The notes beneath the pieces were generated by a model, which was given only the letters and a program-made list of their open reading frames with translations, ran no database searches and was not told the DNA's origin. From assembly GCA_051657745.1 (NCBI GenBank), contig JBOFLG010000104.1, positions 1-12,166 of the forward strand: a stretch of 12,166 nucleotides of DNA, read 5' to 3'. Below, one piece after another: positions 4,970-10,696 of the stretch. Within the stretch, counting starts at the first letter, position 1; each line of letters starts with the position of its first letter. The stretch comes from JBOFLG01 sp051657745. Lineage in GTDB: Bacteria > Actinomycetota > Actinomycetes > Actinomycetales > Dermatophilaceae. The position numbers were made by a program, and so were the translations under genes.

Positions 4970-5922
4970 CCGTTCTCGACGCCGGGCTGCGGGCCGGGGC
5001 CGCGCTCGTCGCTTTTCTCGTGCTGCCACTGCTCGTCGGACAGGCCGAGCACAAGGTGATGGCGCACATGCAGGGCCGGCTCGGCCCGATGTACGCCGGT
5101 GGCTTCCACGGCGTCGCCCAACTCGTCGCCGACGGCGTGAAGTTCCTCCAGAAGGAGGACATCACCCCGCGCGCTGCTGACCGGTGGGTCTTCCGGCTGG
5201 CGCCTGCCGTGGCGCTGGTGCCGTATCTTGTCGCGCTCGCCGTGGTGCCGATCCACCCGGGCATTGCCGCGGTCGAGGTGCCCGGCTCGGTGCTGTTGGT
5301 GCTGGCGGCCACCTCGGTCGGTGCGCTCGGCACGTTGATGGCCGGCTGGTCGAGCGGCTCGAAATACAGCCTGCTCGGCGGCCTGCGGGCGGCGGCGCAG
5401 CTGGTCTCCTACGAGCTGCCGATCGTGCTGGCCGTCGCGAGTGTGGCCGTGGCCGGTGGTTCGCTCAGCCTGCTCACCCTCACCGACCGCTGGTCGCCGT
5501 GGTGGTTGCTCTGGCAACTGCCCGGCCTGGTGGTGTTCCTCGTTGCCGGAATCGCCGAGCTGCAGCGCCCACCGTTCGATATGCCGATCGCCGACGCCGA
5601 GCTGGTGATGGGTGCCTGGACCGAGTACACCGGGCTGCGGTTCGCCTTCTTCCTGCTCGCCGAGTACGCCGGCATCGTCGTCGTCTCGTTGCTCGTCGCC
5701 ACCCTCTGGCTCGGCGGCTGGCACGGCCCGTTCGAGGGTGCGCTCGGCTGGGCCTGGACGCTGCTCAAGGGGTTCGCCGTGGCGCTGGTCGTCATCTGGC
5801 TCCGGGTCGCCTGGCCGCGGCTGCGCGAAGACCAGTTGCAGCGCCTTGCCTGGCTGTGGCTGGTGCCGCTCGCGCTCGGCCAGCTGCTCCTCACCGGTGT
5901 CGGGGTGGTGCTCGGATGGTGA
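4966..5922 (+). CDS. nuoH: NADH-quinone oxidoreductase subunit H (NuoH)
   Basis: Encodes 318 residues of the membrane subunit that joins the ion-pumping arm to the quinone site, with about eight hydrophobic segments. Seen blocks: GRLGPMYAGGFHGVAQLVAD, then KFLQKED (to residue 65), SLLGGLRAAAQLVSYELPI, and AELQRPPFDMPIADAELV followed by TEYTGLRFAFFLLAEYAGI. The acidic loop that usually reads PEAExE is PIADAE here (Pro207 to Glu212): the first Glu is Ile208 and the second is Asp210. In classical complex I this loop lines the quinone channel, so the change fits a locus without nuoD. ATG 4966 was preferred over an in-frame GTG at 4954 because of the ATGA overlap with nuoC; a GGAG lies 11 bases before it. 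Confidence 0.95.
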   Translation: MTVLDAGLRAGAALVAFLVLPLLVGQAEHKVMAHMQGRLGPMYAGGFHGVAQLVADGVKFLQKEDITPRAADRWVFRLAPAVALVPYLVALAVVPIHPGIAAVEVPGSVLLVLAATSVGALGTLMAGWSSGSKYSLLGGLRAAAQLVSYELPIVLAVASVAVAGGSLSLLTLTDRWSPWWLLWQLPGLVVFLVAGIAELQRPPFDMPIADAELVMGAWTEYTGLRFAFFLLAEYAGIVVVSLLVATLWLGGWHGPFEGALGWAWTLLKGFAVALVVIWLRVAWPRLREDQLQRLAWLWLVPLALGQLLLTGVGVVLGW

Positions 5923-6482
5923 GCGAGAACGAGACCGGCGGCCGGCGCACCTCGGCCGTGCCCGGCATCCTTGCGGGGCTCGCGACGACGGCCCGCACCG
6001 CGCTGCGCCCCACGGACACTGCCGAGTACCCGGATGTCGCGCCGAGCCTGCCACCGCGGAGCCGCGGCGTGATCGCGCTGCGTGAGGAGAACTGCACCAG
6101 CTGCATGCTCTGCGCGCGCGAATGCCCCGACTGGTGCATCTATATCGACTCGCACAAGGAGACCGTCCCGGCGGCCACCGAAGGCGGGCGCGAGCGGCAG
6201 CGCAACGTGCTCGACCGCTTCGCCATCGACTTCTCGCTCTGTATGTACTGCGGTATCTGTATCGAGGTCTGCCCGTTCGACGCGCTGTTCTGGAGCCCGC
6301 AGTTCGAGTACGCCGAACTCGACATCCGCGACCTGGTGCACGAGAAGGGCCGGCTCGGCGAGTGGATGTCGACCGTGCCGCCACCGCCCGGGCTCGACGA
6401 GCGCGCCGCGCCACCGGCCGAGGTGGTCGCCGCGCAGAAGCCGCCCCGCCGTGCCGGCCTGGTGGCCCGAGGCGACCGGTGA
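5916..6482 (+). CDS. nuoI: NADH-quinone oxidoreductase subunit I (NuoI), 2x[4Fe-4S] ferredoxin-like
   Basis: Encodes 188 residues of the TYKY/NuoI subunit, which carries clusters N6a and N6b and passes electrons toward NuoB. Two full CxxCxxCxxxCP motifs are present: Cys60, 63, 66 and 70 in CTSCMLCARECP, and Cys109, 112, 115 and 119 in CMYCGICIEVCP. The block after the second motif (FDALFWSPQFEYAELDI) is typical. The N-terminal helix that rests on the membrane is short and the C-terminal tail is Pro/Arg-rich. ATG at 5916 overlaps nuoH by 7 bases; a GTG at 5919 would give a 4-base overlap and is an equal alternative. With nuoEFG absent, this protein could take electrons directly from a ferredoxin-like donor; that is inference. 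Confidence 0.95.
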   Translation: MVSENETGGRRTSAVPGILAGLATTARTALRPTDTAEYPDVAPSLPPRSRGVIALREENCTSCMLCARECPDWCIYIDSHKETVPAATEGGRERQRNVLDRFAIDFSLCMYCGICIEVCPFDALFWSPQFEYAELDIRDLVHEKGRLGEWMSTVPPPPGLDERAAPPAEVVAAQKPPRRAGLVARGDR

Positions 6483-7006
6483 CCGCGCTCGACACCGCCT
6501 TCGCCGCCTGCGCCCTGGTTGCGGTGGCCGGCGGTGCGCTCGCGGTGACCACCCGGCAGGTCGTGCACGCCGCCCTCTGGCTGGTCGTGGCGCTGCTCGG
6601 GGTGGCCGGGTCGCTGCTGGTGCTCGGCGCCGAACTGGTCGCGCTGGTGCTGGTGCTCGTCTACGTCGGGGCGGTCGTGGTGCTGGTTCTCTTCGCGCTG
6701 ATGCTCACTCGCGCACCGATCGGCCCGGATGACGCCCACGCACCCTCCCGCTGGCGGCTCGCTGGCGCCGCGGTGCTCGGCGCCGCAACCACAGCACTGG
6801 TCGGCTCGGTGCTGCTCCCGCTGGCGACGGATGACGCAGGCGCGGTCGCGGTGCGACGCGCCGAGGTGTCGGCCACCCAGGTGGCCGGGCAGTTGTTCGG
6901 CACCTGGGTCTGGCCGTTCGAGTTGCTCTCCCTGCTGCTGCTCGCCGCGCTGGTCGCCGCCCTCGCGGTGTCCCGCACCCCGCGCGACACCGAGGGCGCC
7001 GCGTGA
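6479..7006 (+). CDS. nuoJ: NADH-quinone oxidoreductase subunit J (NuoJ)
   Basis: Encodes 175 residues with five hydrophobic segments, the ND6-like membrane subunit. The diagnostic TM3 block GAELVALVLVLVYVGAVVVL is present, including Glu52 and the Tyr-Val-Gly-Ala-Val segment that forms a pi-bulge and moves during turnover in classical complex I. TM2 begins with RQVVHAALWLVVALLG, matching the family's His-Ala-Ala-Leu pattern. The segment between the fourth and fifth helices is longer and hydrophilic, as is usual. GTG 6479 overlaps the nuoI stop (GTGA), and the 3' end overlaps nuoK in the same way. Nothing looks truncated. Confidence 0.92.
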   Translation: MTALDTAFAACALVAVAGGALAVTTRQVVHAALWLVVALLGVAGSLLVLGAELVALVLVLVYVGAVVVLVLFALMLTRAPIGPDDAHAPSRWRLAGAAVLGAATTALVGSVLLPLATDDAGAVAVRRAEVSATQVAGQLFGTWVWPFELLSLLLLAALVAALAVSRTPRDTEGAA

Positions 7007-7311
7007 TCCATCTCGCCGGTCCGTACCTGCTCGCGGCCGCCCTGATCGGGCTCGGCGTCGCCGGAATCGCGGTGCGCCGCAATGCCGTTCTGATTCTGGT
7101 CGGGGTCGAGCTGGTGCTCAGCGGAGCCCTCGTCCTGCTCGTCGCGACCCAGGCGGCCGGTGCCGACCGCTGGGCCGCGGGCAGCGTCATCCCGATGTTC
7201 GTGATCACCATCGCCGCGGCCGAGGTGGTCGTGGCGCTGGCCGTGATCATGGCCGCGTTCCGGCACCGGGGGCACATCGACCTTGGTGAGCCATCCGGGG
7301 AGGGGCCGTGA
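7003..7311 (+). CDS. nuoK: NADH-quinone oxidoreductase subunit K (NuoK)
   Basis: Encodes 102 residues in three transmembrane helices, the ND4L-like subunit. Both buried glutamates of the family are kept: Glu36 in LVGVELVLSG (same number as in E. coli) and Glu74 in ITIAAAEVVVALAV. These form part of the proton path between NuoH and the antiporter-like subunits. The C-terminal tail after residue 88 (HRGHIDLGEPSGEGP) is hydrophilic. The gene starts at GTG 7003 inside the nuoJ stop and ends inside the nuoL start (GTGA 7308-7311), so synthesis is likely coupled. Confidence 0.95.
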   Translation: MIHLAGPYLLAAALIGLGVAGIAVRRNAVLILVGVELVLSGALVLLVATQAAGADRWAAGSVIPMFVITIAAAEVVVALAVIMAAFRHRGHIDLGEPSGEGP

Positions 7312-9206
7312 CCCCGTGGCCGGTCGTGCTGCTGCCCGCCGTCGCCGCGCTGGTGGGGCTCGCGGTGCACGGGCGCCCCGCCGCGGCGCGGGCGGTGGCG
7401 CTCACGTCATCCGTCCTCACCCTGGGGCTGGCCGTGGTGGGCTGGGCGGCCACCGACGGGGTGAGCGTGTCCCTCGGCCCGGCGCTCGCGGCCGGCGGGC
7501 TCGAGGTGCCGCTCGCGCTCACCACCGACCCCACCCGGGGGGCCATCGCGTTCGTGGTGGCGCTCGTCGCCGGCGGCGTGCAGGTGTACTCGACCTGGTA
7601 CTTCCCGCACGGCACGCGGAACTCCGCCGAGGAGGACCGCTACGGCGTGTTCGCCGCGACGGTGTCGTTGTTCACCGCGGCGATGCTGCTGGTGGTGCAC
7701 TCCGGCGACCTGCTCCTCACCCTCACCGGCTGGGAGGTGATGGGCTGGTGCTCGTATCTGCTCATCGGCCACTGGTCGCGGCGGCCGGCGGCTCGGCGGG
7801 CCGCGCACAAGGCATTCCTGATCACCCGGCTCGCCGATATCGGGTTCGTGCTCGGCATCCTCGGGCTCGCCGCCGGAGCGGGTACGACCCTGCTCCCCGA
7901 GGTAGTGGCCGCATGGAGCCAGCCGCAGCGGTGCATCGACGCCGCGGTGGCCGACGGCAGCCCACTCGACGCGGCGCTCACCGCCTGCCAGGCGCCGAAC
8001 GCCACCGCGCGCGCGGTGCTGCTGTCGCTGCTCGTCATCGGGGTGCTCGGCAAGTCGGCGCAACTGCCGTTCCAGGACTGGCTGCCCGACGCGATGGAAG
8101 GCCCCACCCCGGCGAGCGCGCTGATCCACGCGGCCACCATGGTGGCCGCCGGCACCGTCGTGCTGGCCAGCGTGTTTCCGCTGCTCGCGGTCAGCCCGAC
8201 GGCGCGCTGGGTGCTCGGGGTCGCTGTCTCGGTGACCATGCTGCTCGCCGCCGTGCTCGCCTTCGCGCAGAGTGACCTCAAGCGGATGCTCGCGTGGTCC
8301 ACGGTCAGCCAGGTCGGGGTGATGCTGTCGGCGCTGGCCGCCGCGCCCCGCGAGATCGGGCCGGATGCCGGGCAGCTGCACCTGTGGGCGCACGCGGTGT
8401 TCAAGGCGCTGCTCTTCCTCGGGCTCGGCTGGGCGGCGGTGGTGGCCGGTGCCACCACCGCGGCGGCGATGCGCGGCTCGGCCGCCGCAGCGCCGTTGCT
8501 GCGGGTGTCGTTGCTGTTCGGGTTCCTGTCCCTCGCCGGGGTGCCGTTGGTGCTCGGCGGGCAGTCCAAAGAGCACGTGCTCGCAGCGGCCTGGGACGGC
8601 GCGGTCACCGGCGACGGGCCGGGCGTCGTTGTGCTCGTCGCCCTGGTGCTCACCGCGGCGGTCAGCGCCGCCTACTGTGCCCGTGCCTACGTCGTGCTCA
8701 CCGCCCACGTGCGCACGCCGCCAGCGGCGGTGCCGGTGCCGCTGCCGGTCCAGGTACTGCTGGCGGTGCTCGTCGTGCTCAGCGGGCTGGGGTCGGCGGT
8801 CGTGGCCACCGACGCGTTCGCCGTCGGGATGGTCTCGCTCGGATGGGCGCTGTTCATGATGTTCGTCGTGCTGGTCGGGATCGGGGTCGCACTGCGCGGC
8901 GGGTTCGACCGCGACCCCGCCGAGGTGCTGGCCCGACGGTTCGTGCCGGCCGCCGACTGCGGTCTCGGGGTGGACGCCTTCTCGGTGCGGTTCGTGGTGC
9001 GCCCGGTGTTCGCGGTCGCCCGCCTGGCGGCGTTTCTCGACACCGAGGTCGTCGATGCCTACGTGCGCGGCACCGCCGTCGCCACCCGAGCTGGCGGCTG
9101 GGCCGGGGCCCGGCTGCACCGCGGTGAACGGCCCGGCTCGGCGGTCGGCCTGGTGCTCGCCGCGCTGGTCGTGCTCGGCCTTGCGGGGGTGTGGGTATGG
9201 CGCTGA
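7308..9206 (+). CDS. nuoL: NADH-quinone oxidoreductase subunit L (NuoL), antiporter-like
   Basis: Encodes 632 residues, the largest ion-translocating subunit and the distal end of the membrane arm. Key charged sites are present: Glu143 in LTGWEVMGWCSYLLIG (TM5), Lys249 in VLGKSAQLPFQDWLPDAMEG (TM7), the SALIHAATMVAAG block with its conserved His, and Lys421 in GGQSKEHVL (TM12). The family motif PFHTWLPDAM reads PFQDWLPDAM, so the His is Gln here. The C-terminal part has a long amphipathic/hydrophilic stretch and a final helix at about residues 610-630, consistent with the lateral helix and anchor of NuoL. A low-homology insert with two Cys (about residues 206-226) lies between the fifth and seventh helices. 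GTG 7308 overlaps the nuoK stop. Confidence 0.96.
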   Translation: MTPWPVVLLPAVAALVGLAVHGRPAAARAVALTSSVLTLGLAVVGWAATDGVSVSLGPALAAGGLEVPLALTTDPTRGAIAFVVALVAGGVQVYSTWYFPHGTRNSAEEDRYGVFAATVSLFTAAMLLVVHSGDLLLTLTGWEVMGWCSYLLIGHWSRRPAARRAAHKAFLITRLADIGFVLGILGLAAGAGTTLLPEVVAAWSQPQRCIDAAVADGSPLDAALTACQAPNATARAVLLSLLVIGVLGKSAQLPFQDWLPDAMEGPTPASALIHAATMVAAGTVVLASVFPLLAVSPTARWVLGVAVSVTMLLAAVLAFAQSDLKRMLAWSTVSQVGVMLSALAAAPREIGPDAGQLHLWAHAVFKALLFLGLGWAAVVAGATTAAAMRGSAAAAPLLRVSLLFGFLSLAGVPLVLGGQSKEHVLAAAWDGAVTGDGPGVVVLVALVLTAAVSAAYCARAYVVLTAHVRTPPAAVPVPLPVQVLLAVLVVLSGLGSAVVATDAFAVGMVSLGWALFMMFVVLVGIGVALRGGFDRDPAEVLARRFVPAADCGLGVDAFSVRFVVRPVFAVARLAAFLDTEVVDAYVRGTAVATRAGGWAGARLHRGERPGSAVGLVLAALVVLGLAGVWVWR

Positions 9207-10696
9207 TGCTGCTCCTGGCGGTGCCCGCGTTCACCGGTCTGTGGCTGGTTACCGGCGGGCGGCGGATGACGGTCGGCCGGGCGCGGTGGGTGACCGCGGC
9301 GTCATCCGGTCTCACCCTGGCGCTGGCGGTGCTCACCGCGGTGGCGCGGCCCGAGGTCGACGTGGCCTGGCTTCCTGAACTCGGGGTGCGCGCCACCTTC
9401 GGCGTCGATGGGATGTCGGTGCCGCTGGTGCTGCTCACCGCAGTGGTCGGTGCGCTGCTCGCCGGCCACGCCTGGGTCGACCTGCCTGGTGGGGGCCCGC
9501 CGGCGGCCTTCGTCGGCTGTGTGCTGCTGGTCCAGGCCGGCGCGCTGGCCACCTTCACCACCCGCGACGCGGTGCTGTTCTTCGTGGCCTTCGAGGTGGT
9601 GCTGGTGCCGATGTGGGTGCTGATCACCCGGTTTGGTGCCCGCGACGCGGCCCGAACCGAGGCCGCTGCCCGGGCCCGCATCGACGCCGGCGCGCGCTTC
9701 ATCCTCTACACCGCGGTCGGGTCCACGACGATGCTGGTCGGCATCCTGGTGCTGGTCACCTCGGCCGGCACCAGCGACCTGCGCGACCTCGCGGCAGGTG
9801 CCGGGGCGGCGCTGTCGCCGGGTCGGCAGCTGCTGGTCGCGCTGCTGCTCTGCGTGGGGCTGGCGGTCAAGGTGCCAGTGTTCCCGCTGCACACCTGGCT
9901 ACCGCCGGCGCATACCGTCGCACCGACGGCCGGGTCGGTGCTCCTCGCGGCGGTGCTGCTGAAGATGGGCACCTACGGTCTGGTGCGGTTGCCGGTCGCC
10001 ACCGTTCCCGAGGGTTTCGCCCGGGTCGCCCCGGCGCTCGCGGTGGCCGGTGCGGCCGGCGTGGTGTGGGGCGGGTTGATCTGCCTGGTCGAGCGTGACC
10101 TGAAACGGTTGGTCGCCTACTCTTCGGTGGCCCATCTGGGGGTGGTCACGCTGGCCCTCGCATCCGGCACCAGCACCGGCCTGCAGGCGGCCCTGTTCGG
10201 CAACATCGCGCACGGCGTGATCTCGGCGCTGCTCTTCCTGCTCGTCGGCGGGCTGAAACAGCGCTGGGGGAGTGTCGATCTCGCGGTCCGGCGGCCGGCG
10301 CTGCGCGAGACGTCACCGCGGCTTGGTGTGGTGCTCGTGCTCGGCCTGGCCGCCGGCCTCGGCCTACCGGGCCTGGCCGGGTTCTGGGGGGAGTGGCTCG
10401 CGCTGTACGCCGCGTGGGCGCCGGCCGCCGACCGGCCGCGGGGGCTGTTCGTGGCCTGCGCCGTGGTGGCCGCGGTGGGGGTCGCGCTCGCCGCGGCCTA
10501 CTCGCTGCGGGTGGCCCGGCTGGTGTGGGTCGGCGACCAACCTGGCCCAGACGTCGTGCCCACCCCGGACGCCCGCGGTGTCGAGTGGGTCGTGCTCGGG
10601 ACGCTCGCCGCCACGGTCGTCGGCCTGGGCGTGCTGCCGATGACGCTGCTGTCGGTGACGGCCGCGGTCAGCCGAGCCATCGGGGTAAGCCCGTGA
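9197..10696 (+). CDS. nuoM: NADH-quinone oxidoreductase subunit M (NuoM), antiporter-like
   Basis: Encodes 499 residues with about fourteen hydrophobic segments, the middle antiporter-like subunit. Glu133 lies in FVAFEVVLVPMWVLITRFG (TM5). Lys225 lies in LAVKVPVFPLHTWLP (TM7), followed by APTAGSVLLAAVLLKMGTYG (TM8). A further typical block is DLKRLVAYSSVAHLGVV. The usual LPDAH reads LPPAH, replacing a conserved Asp by Pro. Three in-frame starts are possible (GTG 9191, ATG 9197, ATG 9206). I chose ATG 9197 because GGGGGT at 9185-9190 gives a six-base spacing and the hydrophobic segment follows at once. It overlaps nuoL by 10 bases and nuoN by 4 (GTGA 10693-10696). Confidence 0.95.
   Translation: MALMLLLAVPAFTGLWLVTGGRRMTVGRARWVTAASSGLTLALAVLTAVARPEVDVAWLPELGVRATFGVDGMSVPLVLLTAVVGALLAGHAWVDLPGGGPPAAFVGCVLLVQAGALATFTTRDAVLFFVAFEVVLVPMWVLITRFGARDAARTEAAARARIDAGARFILYTAVGSTTMLVGILVLVTSAGTSDLRDLAAGAGAALSPGRQLLVALLLCVGLAVKVPVFPLHTWLPPAHTVAPTAGSVLLAAVLLKMGTYGLVRLPVATVPEGFARVAPALAVAGAAGVVWGGLICLVERDLKRLVAYSSVAHLGVVTLALASGTSTGLQAALFGNIAHGVISALLFLLVGGLKQRWGSVDLAVRRPALRETSPRLGVVLVLGLAAGLGLPGLAGFWGEWLALYAAWAPAADRPRGLFVACAVVAAVGVALAAAYSLRVARLVWVGDQPGPDVVPTPDARGVEWVVLGTLAATVVGLGVLPMTLLSVTAAVSRAIGVSP

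Noticed and set aside
4448..5922. A hidden or degenerate nuoD between nuoC and nuoH
   Set aside because: The two genes overlap by four bases and both are full length, so there is no space for nuoD, and no NuoD motif is visible in other frames.
4291..6552. Minus-strand open frame of 753 codons opposite nuoC, nuoH and nuoI
   Set aside because: It runs across several real genes with low-complexity Arg/Ser/Gly/Pro content and no recognisable domain.
7407..9119. Minus-strand open frame of 570 codons opposite nuoL
   Set aside because: It is a His/Arg/Gly-rich shadow of the GC-rich nuoL codons and has no motif.
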